Assembly (NCBI RefSeq): GCF_951230155.1
Contig: NZ_CATNVD010000002.1
Coordinates: 62,001-126,000, forward strand
Length of the DNA stretch: 64,000 nt
DNA from: Parablautia sp. Marseille-Q6255
GTDB lineage: Bacteria; Bacillota; Clostridia; Lachnospirales; Lachnospiraceae
Reading direction: 5' to 3'
The stretch's first letter is position 1, and each line of letters opens with the position of its first letter. Positions 16,900 to 27,075 of this stretch are shown here, one piece after another. Made by a program: the position numbers and the translations under genes. The notes under the pieces are model-generated. The model was not told where the DNA came from. It saw only the letters and a list, made by a program, of their open reading frames with translations, and searched no databases.

Positions 16900-17823
16900 T
16901 TATTCCAGATAAAGGATCGGATCTACCGCCGTGCCATCCTGTGTCATTGCAAAGTACAGGTTGCTGCCTTCCTCACTGTAATACTTTGTCGGCTCGCTGA
17001 CATATCCAAGCAGCGCTCCCTCTTCTACCACGCTTCCCTGCGAAACAGCGATCTCCTTTAACTGCCCGTAAGTAAGCTTATACCCATTTCCGATATTTAA
17101 TACAACTGTATTTCCTGTCTCTTCATCAATCGCGATTGATTCCACGATCCCTTTTGCTGATGCGACTACCTGATTTCCTGTTTCACTTCCAATGATCAGA
17201 GCCGGATTATACTTGTACTGGTTCAGGGTCGGGAAGTAAACGCTTCCATCCATACTGTAGTCAATGAGGATCGTCCCTGCTGCCGGCCACATCAAAGCCT
17301 CCTCACTGCTAAAATCGATCCCCTGATCCAAAAGCGCCTGTTCCGAAATAATCTGCCCGGAAGAAGCCTCTTCTGAAGCCTCCGCTTCTGCATCTGCCTG
17401 TCCGGAAACCGCCGCTGCGTCCGTTCCTGCAGCTGCCAGCTCATCCTGCTCTGTCGCATCATTGCCGCCTTCCTGTACAGTCCCTGCATCCGTCAGGCTC
17501 TGTGCGTCTAGCTGCGCCGTGTCTGCCTCTTTCCTTCCTGCGTCAGTCTTATCCCCGGATACGGCGTTTCCAGAGGCCTGCGCCAGATCCTCTGTCTCAT
17601 CCAGAGTCGGAAAGAGCGACTCCTCAATATCATCGGAATCCCCGATCTCCTCCTCCAGATATGCCACCTGTCCGATCTCTGTCTCTTTTTGTTCTTCCTT
17701 GCTTCTTCTGCTGCTGTCCACTGCCGCAATGCCGCCCAGAACGATGATTCCTGTCATGCAAAGGCTCAGAGTCCAGATACTGCTGCGTTTCGTAATAAAA
17801 TTCTTGAAATCTCTTTTATCCAT
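16900..17823 (-). CDS. SpoIIQ-like M23-fold protein, probably catalytically dead
   Basis: A 307-aa membrane-anchored protein: short cytosolic N-terminus, one membrane helix (about residues 15-35), a long acidic Ala/Glu/Asp-rich linker (about 45-165), and a C-terminal LytM/M23 beta domain (about 180-307). The zinc ligands usual in M23 peptidases are replaced: H-x-G-x-D reads N-P-A-L-I-I-G-S, and H-x-H reads N-L-Y-F. This resembles SpoIIQ, the forespore protein that pairs with SpoIIIAH during engulfment. The ATG at 17823 with GAGGTGA upstream is preferred over 17841. SpoIIQ identity is likely but not proved; spoIIIAH lies outside the window. Confidence 0.7.
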   Translation of the reverse strand: MDKRDFKNFITKRSSIWTLSLCMTGIIVLGGIAAVDSSRRSKEEQKETEIGQVAYLEEEIGDSDDIEESLFPTLDETEDLAQASGNAVSGDKTDAGRKEADTAQLDAQSLTDAGTVQEGGNDATEQDELAAAGTDAAAVSGQADAEAEASEEASSGQIISEQALLDQGIDFSSEEALMWPAAGTILIDYSMDGSVYFPTLNQYKYNPALIIGSETGNQVVASAKGIVESIAIDEETGNTVVLNIGNGYKLTYGQLKEIAVSQGSVVEEGALLGYVSEPTKYYSEEGSNLYFAMTQDGTAVDPILYLE

Positions 17824-18010
17824 ATCATTCACCTCATCCATTATTCCCGCGAAACCGTACCGCAGGGTTCTTTGTCCTCACCGGATTAATGATAGGATTG
17901 CCAGAAAAACGCTGTTTATACAGAAAATCTCACAGGATTCTGCGGATCCTGTACAGCGCCTGTCTTTTTCTGTTCGCACAGGACATTTCCAATGCAATAA
18001 AAGAAAGAAG

Positions 18011-18055
18011 GGGTGCTGCAAAATCCACTGAAATGATCAGTTCTTTACAGTACCC
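18011..18055 (-). terminator. Terminator of the ileS-glgP transcript
   Basis: GGGTGCTG pairs with CAGTACCC around an inner ACTGA/TCAGT helix. The minus-strand stem is followed by CTTCTTTCTTTTATT. Confidence 0.6.
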
Positions 18056-18113
18056 TCTCCTTTTGATTTCAACTATATTTTTATACAGCAGCTATGAAAG
18101 CCACACTCTGACA

Positions 18114-20594
18114 TCACACTTCAAATGATGCCGGATCTACCTTTACTGTCACCTTATCCAGGTGCCAGATCTCATCTACATACTGCTGGATCGTGCGGTC
18201 AGAAGTAAACTTTCCGCTGCATGCCATATTGAGCATTGCCATTCTTGCCCAGCGTGTCTCATCACGGTACGCCTCCTCCACACGCTTCTGTGCCTGCGCA
18301 TAGGACTTGAAGTCTGCAAGGATGAAATACGTATCTGCACGGTCACTGCTGTTTGTATTGAGCAGAGAATCATAAATATCACGGAACATTTCAGGATTGT
18401 TGTGGCAGTATTCACCGTTGATCAGCTGCATCAGCACACGGCGGATATCCTGATCGTTATTGAAATAATCCGTCGGACGGTATCCTCCCTCATTTTCATA
18501 GCGGATCACTTCATCTGCAGACAGACCGAAGATAAAGGCATTCTCCTCTCCGACCTCTTCTACGATCTCTACATTCGCGCCATCCATAGTGCCCAGCGTC
18601 GGAGCTCCATTTAACATAAACTTCATATTACCTGTACCAGACGCCTCTTTACTTGCTGTGGAGATCTGCTCCGACACATCTGCAGCAGCAAAGATAATCT
18701 CTGCATTTGATACGCGATAATCCTCAATAAATACGACCTTGAGCTTTCCGTTTATGGACTTGTCGTTGTTGATCACATCCGCTACACTGTTGATCAGCTT
18801 AATCGTCAGCTTCGCACGGCGGTAGCCTGCCGCTGCCTTCGCGCCAAAGATAAAGGTTCTCGGATAGAAGTCCATCTCCGGATGATCCTTGATCTGATTA
18901 TACAGATACATCACATGCAGGATATTAAGAAGCTGACGCTTATACTCATGCAGGCGCTTTACCTGTACGTCAAAAATAGAACGCGGATCTACATCAATAC
19001 CGTTGTGCTCCTTGATATACTTCGCAAGACGCAGCTTATTCTGATATTTGATATTCATAAACTCCTGCTGTGCCTTCTTATCGTCCACATAAACCTTCAT
19101 TTTTGCGATCTGCGGAAGGTCTGTGATCCACTCATCTCCGATATGTGCTGTCACCCAGTCCGCAAGCAGAGGATTGGCATGAAGCAGGAATCTTCTCTGT
19201 GTGATACCATTTGTCTTATTATTGAACTTCTCCGGCATCATCTCATAGAAGTCTTTGAGCTCCTGATTTTTAAGGATCTCCGTATGCAGTCTTGCAACAC
19301 CGTTTACAGAATAGCCTGCTGCGATCGCAAGATGCGCCATCTTCACCTGACCATCATAAATGATCGCCATCTTGCGGATCTTTTCCTGATTGCCCGGATA
19401 TTTTGCCTGGATCTCATTTACAAATCTGCGGTTGATCTCTTCGATGATCTGATATACACGCGGAAGCAGTCTGGAGAACAGCTCGATCGGCCACTTTTCC
19501 AGAGCCTCTGCCATGATCGTATGGTTTGTATACGCGCAGGTTTTTGTCGTAACCTCCCATGCCTCTTCCCACTCAAGGCCTTCCTCATCTACAAGAATAC
19601 GCATCAGCTCCGCGATCGCCACCGTCGGGTGCGTATCATTGAGCTGGAACGTTACCTTCTCATAGAATTTACGGATATCATTATGCGTACGCTTATATTT
19701 TGCGATCGCTTCCTGCACGCTTGCAGAAATAAAGAAATACTGCTGCTTCAGACGAAGCTCCTTGCCTGCATAATGATTGTCGTTCGGATAAAGTACATCT
19801 ACGATATTCTTCGCCAGATTTTCCTGCTCTACTGCCTTCTGGTAATCACCTTTATCAAAAGAATCGAGATGGAAATCATTGATCGCCTCTGCATCCCATA
19901 CGCGCAGCGTATTTACGATATTATTATTATATCCAAGCACCGGCATATCAAACGGGATTGCCAGTACAGACTGATATCCTTCCTGGATAAAGTTATTGCG
20001 CTTCTTCTGCTCATCATACTCTACCCGTACATAACCGCCGAATTTCACTGTCTTTGCATATTCCGGGCGGCGAAGCTCAAACGGATTGCCATTCTTAAGC
20101 CAGTTATCCGGCACCTCTACCTGATAGCCGTTTTCAATCTTCTGCTTGAACATACCATAGCGGTAACGGATGCCACAGCCGTAGGCAGAATATCCCAGGG
20201 TGGCAAGAGAATCAAGGAAGCATGCTGCCAGACGTCCAAGTCCTCCGTTTCCAAGCGCTGCATCCGGCTCCTGATCCTCGATCACATTCAGATCAAATCC
20301 AAGCTCCTCCAGCGCTTCCTTTACTTCCTTATATGCCGTAAGGTTGATCAGGTTATTTCCAAGCGCACGTCCCATCAGGAACTCCATAGACATATAATAA
20401 ACAGTTTTCGGATCATCCATCTCATACTGCTTCTGTGTAGCCAGCCAGTTATTAATGATCTCGTCCTTTACTGCATACGCTACTGCCTGAAACAGCTGCT
20501 GCTGGTCAGCCTCTTTTATAGTCTTACGATAGAGCGTCCTTACATTATCCTTTACTCTGTCCTTAAATACTTCCTTATCAATCAACTTGCCCAT
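18114..20594 (-). CDS. glgP: Glycogen/starch phosphorylase
   Basis: An 826-aa PLP-dependent phosphorylase that releases glucose-1-phosphate from alpha-1,4-glucans. The PLP-lysine segment E-A-S-G-T-G-N-M-K-F is present, as is N-G-G-L-G-R-L-A-A-C-F near residue 120. Full family length. The ATG at 20594, 8 nt after AAAGGGA, is preferred; an in-frame ATG at 20648 adds 18 poorly conserved residues. It lies close behind ileS, so probably shares its transcript. Confidence 0.95.
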   Translation of the reverse strand: MGKLIDKEVFKDRVKDNVRTLYRKTIKEADQQQLFQAVAYAVKDEIINNWLATQKQYEMDDPKTVYYMSMEFLMGRALGNNLINLTAYKEVKEALEELGFDLNVIEDQEPDAALGNGGLGRLAACFLDSLATLGYSAYGCGIRYRYGMFKQKIENGYQVEVPDNWLKNGNPFELRRPEYAKTVKFGGYVRVEYDEQKKRNNFIQEGYQSVLAIPFDMPVLGYNNNIVNTLRVWDAEAINDFHLDSFDKGDYQKAVEQENLAKNIVDVLYPNDNHYAGKELRLKQQYFFISASVQEAIAKYKRTHNDIRKFYEKVTFQLNDTHPTVAIAELMRILVDEEGLEWEEAWEVTTKTCAYTNHTIMAEALEKWPIELFSRLLPRVYQIIEEINRRFVNEIQAKYPGNQEKIRKMAIIYDGQVKMAHLAIAAGYSVNGVARLHTEILKNQELKDFYEMMPEKFNNKTNGITQRRFLLHANPLLADWVTAHIGDEWITDLPQIAKMKVYVDDKKAQQEFMNIKYQNKLRLAKYIKEHNGIDVDPRSIFDVQVKRLHEYKRQLLNILHVMYLYNQIKDHPEMDFYPRTFIFGAKAAAGYRRAKLTIKLINSVADVINNDKSINGKLKVVFIEDYRVSNAEIIFAAADVSEQISTASKEASGTGNMKFMLNGAPTLGTMDGANVEIVEEVGEENAFIFGLSADEVIRYENEGGYRPTDYFNNDQDIRRVLMQLINGEYCHNNPEMFRDIYDSLLNTNSSDRADTYFILADFKSYAQAQKRVEEAYRDETRWARMAMLNMACSGKFTSDRTIQQYVDEIWHLDKVTVKVDPASFEV

Positions 20595-20666
20595 TTTTTC
20601 AATCCCTTTCTGATTTACTGATCTTTGCGGAGAGATCGCAAAATGCATCCTCCTGACTATGGTCCA

Positions 20667-23600
20667 TCACAGCTTCTCAACGCCAAGTGTCACATTTTCT
20701 CCATTGATATTCCACTCTTTCGTGTATCCTGTGACTCCATCATAGGAAATCTCATCTGCCATAACGTCTGTCAGTATCTCATGCTCATATTTTTGCAGAA
20801 TTGATTTTATCTTATCGTTATCCTTTACCGATACACGGATTTTATCCATTACCTCAAAGCCTGCTTCTTTACGCATCGTCTGGATCTTGCTGATCAGCTC
20901 GCGTTCAAAGCCTTCCTCAATGAGCTCCGGAGTCAGTGTCGTCTCAAGCACAACCGTAATATCGCCATTATTTTCAGAAATATATCCTTCCGTCTGTGCT
21001 GCCTCGATCAGCAGATCTTCCTCTGCAAGCACGACCTCATCCGTTCCAAATGTAAGCCTGATCGCACCATTTGCCCTGAGTTCACTCATTGCAGCATTAC
21101 CGTCAAGCTCCGGAAGCGCCTGCCGGATCTTTCCGAGCAGCTTGCCATATTTCGGTCCTACAGTTTTAAGCTGCGGCTTGAAGGTATAGGAAGTAAAGCT
21201 GCTGACATCCTGCGTAAACGTCACATTCTTTACATTGAGCTCATCACGGATAATATCTGTATAATATTCCGGCAGCTCCTTCGGAGCCTTGAAGTACATT
21301 GCTGCGATCGGCTGGCGGTTCTTGATATTCGCTGTATTTCTGCACGCACGCCCCATAACAACGATCTTCAGTACCTCATCCATCGCCGTCTCCATCTCTT
21401 TGTCAATATGCGCCTCATCCACTGTCGGGAAGTCACACAGATGGATGCTCTCCGGCGCAGACGGGTCTACCTTGCAGACAATGTTGCGGTAAATATCCTC
21501 TGTCATAAACGGAACCATCGGAGCTGCAGCCTTGCACGTATTTACAAGAGCCGTATACAGAGTCATATATGCATTGATCTTATCCTGCTCCATACCCTTT
21601 GCCCAGAAACGCTCGCGGCTTCTTCTGACATACCAGTTGCTCATGTCATCGACAAACTCCTGCAGCGCACGTGCTGCTTCCGGGATCTTGTAGCCTCCAA
21701 GATCCTCATCGACCGCTTTGATCATGGAGTTCATCTTTGAGAGCAGCCACTTGTCCATGACGGAAAGCTTCTCATAATCCAGTGTATAGTCCATCGGATT
21801 GAAATTGTCAATGTTCGCATACAGCACAAAGAAAGCGTACGTGTTCCACAGCGTACCCATAAACTTGCGCTGTCCTTCCTGTACTACCTTTCCGTGGAAA
21901 CGGTTCGGCAGCCACGGAGCGCTGTTGATATAGAAATACCAGCGGATCGCATCCGCTCCGTACTGCTCAAGCGCAGCAAACGGATCGACAGCATTTCCTT
22001 TGGATTTGCTCATTTTCTGTCCATTTTCATCCTGCACATGACCCAGTACGATAACATTTTCGTATGGCGCCTTATTAAACAGAAGTGTTGATTCTGCAAG
22101 CAGAGAATAGAACCAGCCTCGCGTCTGGTCTACCGCCTCAGAGATAAACTGTGCCGGGAACTGCTTCTCGAACACTTCTTTATTCTCAAACGGATAATGG
22201 TGCTGCGCAAACGGCATCGCTCCTGAGTCAAACCAGCAGTCGATCACCTCCGGTACACGGTGCATTGTCTTACCGCACTTCGGACACGGGATCGTGATCT
22301 CATCGATATACGGGCGATGCAGCTCGACTGTCTTCGCCGCTTCATTGCCGCTCATCTGGAAGAGCTCCTCGCGGCTTCCGATGGAATGCATATGACCGCA
22401 GTCCTCACAATACCAGATATTAAGCGGTGTACCCCAGTAACGGTTTCTGGAAATACCCCAGTCCTGTACGTTCTCAAGCCAGTCTCCAAAACGTCCTTTA
22501 CCGATACTCTCCGGGATCCAGTTGATCGTATTATTATTGCGGATCAGATCTTCCTTGACCGCAGTCATCTTGATAAACCATGACTCGCGCGCATAATAGA
22601 TCAGCGGCGTGTCACATCTCCAGCAATGCGGGTACTCATGCTCAAATTTCGGAGCCTCATAAAGCTTGCCTTCCTTCTCAAGATCTACAAGGATCGGCTT
22701 ATCCGCATCCTTTACGAACATCCCTGCATACGGCGTCTCTGCAGTCAGCTCTCCCTTCCCGTCTACAAACTGTACAAACGGCAGATCATAGTTGCGGCCA
22801 ACTCTTCCATCGTCCTCACCAAATGCCGGCGCGATGTGGACAATACCCGTACCATCTGACATCGTAACGTAATTATCGCACGTTACAAAAAATCCTTTCT
22901 TATGCTGCTTCTGTGCCACCTCTCCCGCACATGCGAACAGCGGCTCATATTCTTTATACTCAAGGTCTGTACCCTTGTATGACTCAAGCACCTCATACGC
23001 TTTTATATTCTGCGCCTCATCTGCCAGTCTTCCGAGTACCGTATCCAGCAGCGCCTCTGCCATATAATAAGTGTAGCCGTCAGCCGCCTTTACTTTGCAG
23101 TACGTCTCATCCGGATTCACACACAGACCGACATTGGACGGAAGTGTCCACGGAGTCGTCGTCCATGCGAGAAAATACGCATCCTCATGCTTTACCTTAA
23201 AGCGCACGATCGCAGAACGCTCCTTGACCGTCTTATACCCCTGCGCTACCTCCTGTGCAGACAGCGGTGTCCCGCAGCGCGGACAGTACGGGACAACTTT
23301 AAATCCCTTATATAAAAGTCCCTTATCCCAGATCTGCTTCAGCGCCCACCACTCAGACTCAATATAATCATCATGGTACGTCACATACGGATCATCCATA
23401 TCTGCCCAGAAGCCGACAATACCGGAGAAATCCTCCCACATTCCCTTATACTTCCAGACACTCTCTTTACATTTGTCAATAAACGGGATCAGTCCATACT
23501 CCTCGATCTGTTCCTTTCCATCCAGACCAAGCAGCTTCTCGACCTCAAGCTCTACCGGAAGGCCATGTGTATCCCAGCCTGCCTTACGCGGAACCATCTT

Positions 23601-23831
23601 GCCCTTCATCGTCTGGTAACGCGGAATCATATCCTTGATCACGCGCGTCAGCACATGACCAATATGTGGTTTTCCATTCGCAGTTGGCGGACCGTCATAA
23701 AACGTATATGTCTCGCCCTCTTTGCGGCGCTCCATACTTTTCTCAAAAATCTTATTTTCTTTCCAGAATTTTTCTGTCTGTTTCTCGCGTTCAACAAAAT
23801 TCAGACTGGTGGGTACCTTATCGTACAGCAT
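20667..23831 (-). CDS. ileS: Isoleucine-tRNA ligase
   Basis: A 1054-aa class I aminoacyl-tRNA synthetase charging tRNA-Ile. The nucleotide-binding P-H-I-G-H signature is near residue 56, the K-M-S-K-S loop is in G-Q-K-M-S-K-S-K-G-N, and the CP1 editing domain and C-terminal anticodon-binding region are present. Several C-x-x-C pairs around 180-190 and 500-520 are likely zinc sites. Length and sequence fit the long, eukaryote-like IleRS type. No T-box leader precedes it: the promoter gives only about 85 nt of leader. Confidence 0.96.
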   Translation of the reverse strand: MLYDKVPTSLNFVEREKQTEKFWKENKIFEKSMERRKEGETYTFYDGPPTANGKPHIGHVLTRVIKDMIPRYQTMKGKMVPRKAGWDTHGLPVELEVEKLLGLDGKEQIEEYGLIPFIDKCKESVWKYKGMWEDFSGIVGFWADMDDPYVTYHDDYIESEWWALKQIWDKGLLYKGFKVVPYCPRCGTPLSAQEVAQGYKTVKERSAIVRFKVKHEDAYFLAWTTTPWTLPSNVGLCVNPDETYCKVKAADGYTYYMAEALLDTVLGRLADEAQNIKAYEVLESYKGTDLEYKEYEPLFACAGEVAQKQHKKGFFVTCDNYVTMSDGTGIVHIAPAFGEDDGRVGRNYDLPFVQFVDGKGELTAETPYAGMFVKDADKPILVDLEKEGKLYEAPKFEHEYPHCWRCDTPLIYYARESWFIKMTAVKEDLIRNNNTINWIPESIGKGRFGDWLENVQDWGISRNRYWGTPLNIWYCEDCGHMHSIGSREELFQMSGNEAAKTVELHRPYIDEITIPCPKCGKTMHRVPEVIDCWFDSGAMPFAQHHYPFENKEVFEKQFPAQFISEAVDQTRGWFYSLLAESTLLFNKAPYENVIVLGHVQDENGQKMSKSKGNAVDPFAALEQYGADAIRWYFYINSAPWLPNRFHGKVVQEGQRKFMGTLWNTYAFFVLYANIDNFNPMDYTLDYEKLSVMDKWLLSKMNSMIKAVDEDLGGYKIPEAARALQEFVDDMSNWYVRRSRERFWAKGMEQDKINAYMTLYTALVNTCKAAAPMVPFMTEDIYRNIVCKVDPSAPESIHLCDFPTVDEAHIDKEMETAMDEVLKIVVMGRACRNTANIKNRQPIAAMYFKAPKELPEYYTDIIRDELNVKNVTFTQDVSSFTSYTFKPQLKTVGPKYGKLLGKIRQALPELDGNAAMSELRANGAIRLTFGTDEVVLAEEDLLIEAAQTEGYISENNGDITVVLETTLTPELIEEGFERELISKIQTMRKEAGFEVMDKIRVSVKDNDKIKSILQKYEHEILTDVMADEISYDGVTGYTKEWNINGENVTLGVEKL

Positions 23832-23921
23832 AGCCTGCCTCCTTCAACAGTAATATATGTCACAAAATATACCGATACTCTGCTTTAAAGGGTATACTAT
23901 CCCCAATATACGCATTGTTTT

Positions 23922-23951
23922 ATTATATCCTACGGATCTTAAGCTTGTCAA
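23922..23951 (-). promoter_or_regulatory. ileS promoter
   Basis: Minus strand: -35 TTGACA (23946-23951), 18-bp spacer, -10 TATAAT (23922-23927). The inferred leader to the ATG at 23831 is about 85 nt. Confidence 0.75.
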
Positions 23952-24026
23952 TTTGTGAAACGTGAAAAAAATGCAAAGTTCATTGATTTTTTCGTATAAA
24001 ACCACTATATCTTTTACCTGTTATGA

Positions 24027-25936
24027 ATCGAGTAGGAGGCGGTGATTAGCCGCCGTCCTCTCACACCACCGTGCGTACCGTTCGGTACACGGCGGTTTCA
24101 ATAGTTGATGTGCAGAGACTGATAGGCTGTGGCTAAATCATAGAAGCCCCAGTTTATCAGTCTTTCTTTTGTTAATGCTCTTTTGACCACACCCGTGTTA
24201 GACATCCTCCAGTAGGATTTTCTGCTGTATGCTCCTTCGCATGCTGCCCACTCTGATAACCCCAGTCCTATCAGCTTTCTCCTCCTGGTCTTTGGCAGTT
24301 TCCACTGTTTCCAGATACACATCCGTATCCGGCGGTACAGCCATCCGTTCACGCTTTCGATATTGTTCTTCATATCCGCTATCCCATAATAGTTTAGCCA
24401 TCCTCTCATGTAGACTTTTACCTTTTCCATAGTTCGGACGACACTTCCGCACTTGCTCCGGGAAGTGAGCCTGCGCAGTTCATCCTTGGCTTTCTCCCAT
24501 GACTTTCCATGGACTCGGATATAGATTCCTTTTCCGTTCTTCCCAAAACAGAAGCCAAGGAACTTAAAATTTCGGATTGCGAATACACTGACTGTCCGGC
24601 TCTTTTCCCGGTTCACTCTCAGTTTCAACGTTTCCTCCAGATATTTCGTGCTGGATTCCAGCAGTCGCTCTGCGGCCCGTTCGCTTTTCGCCAGCAGTAC
24701 GATATCGTCTGCGTAGCGGATGCATGGCACACCCCGCCTGTGAAACTCCCAGTCGAATTCATTCAGATACACGTTTGCTAAGAGTGGAGATAGATTTCCT
24801 CCTTGCGGGGAGCCTTCCTCCGTCTCTGTTACAACACCGTTTTCCATCACTCCGCTCTTCAGATATCGCTTTACCATCTGTACCACTCTTTCATCTTTTA
24901 CCTGTTTCCTCAACTGGTTCAGCAGTATCGTATGGTTCAGCGTATCAAAGTATCTCGACAGGTCGAGGACGACTGCCCTCGTATATCCCTGCTCGATGTA
25001 CTCTTTTATCCTCCTGACAGCGTCTTTTGCCCCTCGACCCGGACGATAGCCATAACTGTCCTTCGAGAACAGAGGTTCATAGATTGGCATCAGCTGCTGT
25101 GCCATGGCCTGTTGGATGATGCGGTCTATGACAGTAGGGATTCCTAGCTTTCTTGTCCCTCCATCCGGCTTCGGGATCTCCACTCTCCTGACTGGGGAAG
25201 GGCTATATTTCCCCTTCCTGATTCTTTCTACCAGTTCGTGATTATTCTCCCTCAACCATGGTAACGCCGCTTCAATAGTCATCCCATCAACTCCTGGCGC
25301 TCCCTTGTTCGCCTTCACTCTTTTGTAAGCTCTGTTCAGGTTATCCTTATTCAGTATCTTACTTAGGATATCTGGCTCTGCACTGTCCCTTTCCTTCCAT
25401 ATCCGGTTGAATGAGCGGTGCGCTCTCACATACCCTTTGCGTTCCGCGCTATCTCTTTGTGAGCAGCTTTCTCTGTTTTCTGTACCCATTCTGCCCATTC
25501 CTCCTTTCCCAGTCGTACGAAAGACTCCTATTGATTCAGCCCTTCGCTGAAAAAAAATCAACTACTATGGCCTCTGCTGACTTCTGTACGTTCAGCGTTA
25601 CCTTCCGATAACGGTTACTCTTTTCAGAGCGTTCCGTACAGACCTCCCTGGGTACCACACGTTTCTTTCCCTCCATCCATCTGCCGCATTTACTGCACAT
25701 GATTCCGTGTAGTTATCGGGCTTCATCTTGTCTTGCAGACTTACCCTCATGTACAGCCTTATATGCGATTTCTGTCCGTCAGACCAGAGGTTTGCCCGTG
25801 GGTTAGTAAGTTTCCCACATCTGGCTTCCTTCAGATTCCATCTCACGATGGACACCCTTGCCTTCGGCTATATCCTTCCCACTACCGGGCGAATTCGGGA
25901 CTTGCACCCGTTAGAAACGTGCGCCGCCAGGCGCAC
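24027..25936 (-). mobile_element. Class C group II intron, copy 1
   Basis: A 1,910-nt retroelement on the minus strand. It starts with the group II 5' signature GTGCG at 25936 and ends ...CTCGAT at 24027. The ribozyme core (domains I-III) occupies about 25490-25936, the RT lies in domain IV, and domains V-VI fill the last ~70 nt. The 5' exon is a terminator hairpin (25942-25978) followed by TTTTTCTT, the typical target of bacterial class C introns. Exact ends are inferred from the match with copy 2 at 33242-35151. Confidence 0.88.
24098..25489 (-). CDS. ltrA: Group II intron reverse transcriptase/maturase, copy 1
   Basis: A 463-aa intron-encoded protein that helps fold and splice the intron RNA and reverse-transcribes it during retrohoming. 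Reverse transcriptase motifs include Y-G-Y-R-P-G-R, L-D-L-S-R-Y-F-D, E-G-S-P-Q-G-G-N-L-S-P-L and the catalytic Y-A-D-D. A maturase (X) region with G-W-L-N-Y-Y-G follows. No HNH endonuclease domain is seen, as expected for class C. The start at 25489 follows GGAGG by 10 nt; the frame is open up to 25561 without a better site. The protein is identical to copy 2. Confidence 0.9.
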   Translation of the reverse strand: MGTENRESCSQRDSAERKGYVRAHRSFNRIWKERDSAEPDILSKILNKDNLNRAYKRVKANKGAPGVDGMTIEAALPWLRENNHELVERIRKGKYSPSPVRRVEIPKPDGGTRKLGIPTVIDRIIQQAMAQQLMPIYEPLFSKDSYGYRPGRGAKDAVRRIKEYIEQGYTRAVVLDLSRYFDTLNHTILLNQLRKQVKDERVVQMVKRYLKSGVMENGVVTETEEGSPQGGNLSPLLANVYLNEFDWEFHRRGVPCIRYADDIVLLAKSERAAERLLESSTKYLEETLKLRVNREKSRTVSVFAIRNFKFLGFCFGKNGKGIYIRVHGKSWEKAKDELRRLTSRSKCGSVVRTMEKVKVYMRGWLNYYGIADMKNNIESVNGWLYRRIRMCIWKQWKLPKTRRRKLIGLGLSEWAACEGAYSRKSYWRMSNTGVVKRALTKERLINWGFYDLATAYQSLHINY

Positions 25937-25939
25937 AAG

Positions 25940-25980
25940 AAAAACGACTACACTACATTTTGTACAGTATAGTCGTTTAA
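25940..25980 (-). terminator. Terminator at the end of the island operon (intron target)
   Basis: AAACGACTA (25942-25950) pairs with TAGTCGTTT (25970-25978), with further inner pairing. The minus-strand stem is followed by TTTTTCTT and then directly by intron copy 1. It ends the operon after the nucleoside hydrolase gene. Confidence 0.8.
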
Positions 25981-26064
25981 TCACATATAGCCGGCTGATC
26001 ACTCAGTACCATATTTATTATACTTTTATCGAAATTTGATAATGCCCCAAGGCCTTCTCAGCAT

Positions 26065-27012
26065 TTATCCCTTTGTCGCATAATATCGGCACATTTCCAT
26101 TAACATTTCCACAAATTTGGGCTGATTTACTTCCATGGCCACCAAACAGTTTGGTTGATTTCCTGACTGACCAGCCAGATCTATCACTGTTTCACCTACA
26201 TTTTCCATTCCTTCTTTATCTTCTACATAAACGTAATATGGTTCATATCTCACTACTTCCGAATCCATAACTGAGGCCACTGTTAAAGCATCGTGAATAA
26301 TATGGTTATCCATACCTGATTTTAAGCTGTTCCTCTTAGAAAATACCGATAGATCCCTTAGAAGCCGTATCGCAGAGTTCTCCCCTTTACAAAGACTGAT
26401 CATTTGATCAAAGTCTTTTTCTGTAAGTGCAGAAGCATGTGTTACATTCAGTCCCACCATATGAACCTCCAGTTTTTCAAAAACCTCCCTGGCTGCCAAC
26501 GGATCAACCCAGATATTAAACTCTGCCTGTTTTGTCACATTGCCAAAAGTTCCGCCTCCCATAATATAAAACCGCTTCAAATACTGCGGAAAATCCGGGT
26601 ACTTTCGTAAAGTAAGGGCAATATTGGTCAGTGGGCCAATCGCAATAAGGACCAATTCCCCCTTTCGTTTTACTGCTTCCTCGTAAATAAGATCCCACGC
26701 AGAGCGGTCATCCGGCGCCTTTTTTAGCTCCGGCCATTGAATAGTCCCCACACCGCTTTCTCCATGCGTCTTTTCCGCATAAGACAAATATGCTTTTTCT
26801 AAAGGTAATTCTGCTCCATAAGCCACAGCACAGTTAATATCCAGCGCTTCCCTTAAACCCATAGCATTCAATCGGGTTTTCTCAGCAGGAACATTTCCCT
26901 CCACTGCTGTCAATGCCACTAATTCAAAATCCGGACAAGAATTCGCGAGCGCAATAGCAAAACTATCATCTACGCCTGGATCCCCATCAATAATAATCGG
27001 TATTTTCCTCAT
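26065..27012 (-). CDS. Inosine/uridine-preferring-type nucleoside hydrolase
   Basis: A 315-aa nucleoside hydrolase that splits N-ribosides into base and ribose. The calcium-binding Asp cluster D-G-D-P-G-V-D-D is at residues 9-16; G-P-L-T-N-I-A and the M-G-G-G segment, followed by E-F-N-I-W-V-D-P, match the family. The usual active-site His stretch near the C-terminus reads N-H-I-I-H-D-A-L. Last gene of the island operon, with AAGGAGG upstream. With the BMP-type nucleoside transporter in the same operon, it argues for a nucleoside-like substrate. Confidence 0.9.
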   Translation of the reverse strand: MRKIPIIIDGDPGVDDSFAIALANSCPDFELVALTAVEGNVPAEKTRLNAMGLREALDINCAVAYGAELPLEKAYLSYAEKTHGESGVGTIQWPELKKAPDDRSAWDLIYEEAVKRKGELVLIAIGPLTNIALTLRKYPDFPQYLKRFYIMGGGTFGNVTKQAEFNIWVDPLAAREVFEKLEVHMVGLNVTHASALTEKDFDQMISLCKGENSAIRLLRDLSVFSKRNSLKSGMDNHIIHDALTVASVMDSEVVRYEPYYVYVEDKEGMENVGETVIDLAGQSGNQPNCLVAMEVNQPKFVEMLMEMCRYYATKG

Positions 27013-27075
27013 ATAGTCCTCCTTGTACTTTTTCTTCTATATAAGCATCTTCACAGTAAAAAAATCACCTTACGC

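Noticed and set aside
18882-20621. A 579-codon open frame on the plus strand, antisense to glgP
   Set aside because: Composition is that of a mirrored coding region (Ile/Leu/Arg/His-rich), it has no ribosome site and no domain I recognise, while glgP on the other strand is certain.
23832-24026. T-box leader before ileS
   Set aside because: The promoter leaves only about 85 nt and no T-box consensus (GGTGG...) or long stem is seen.
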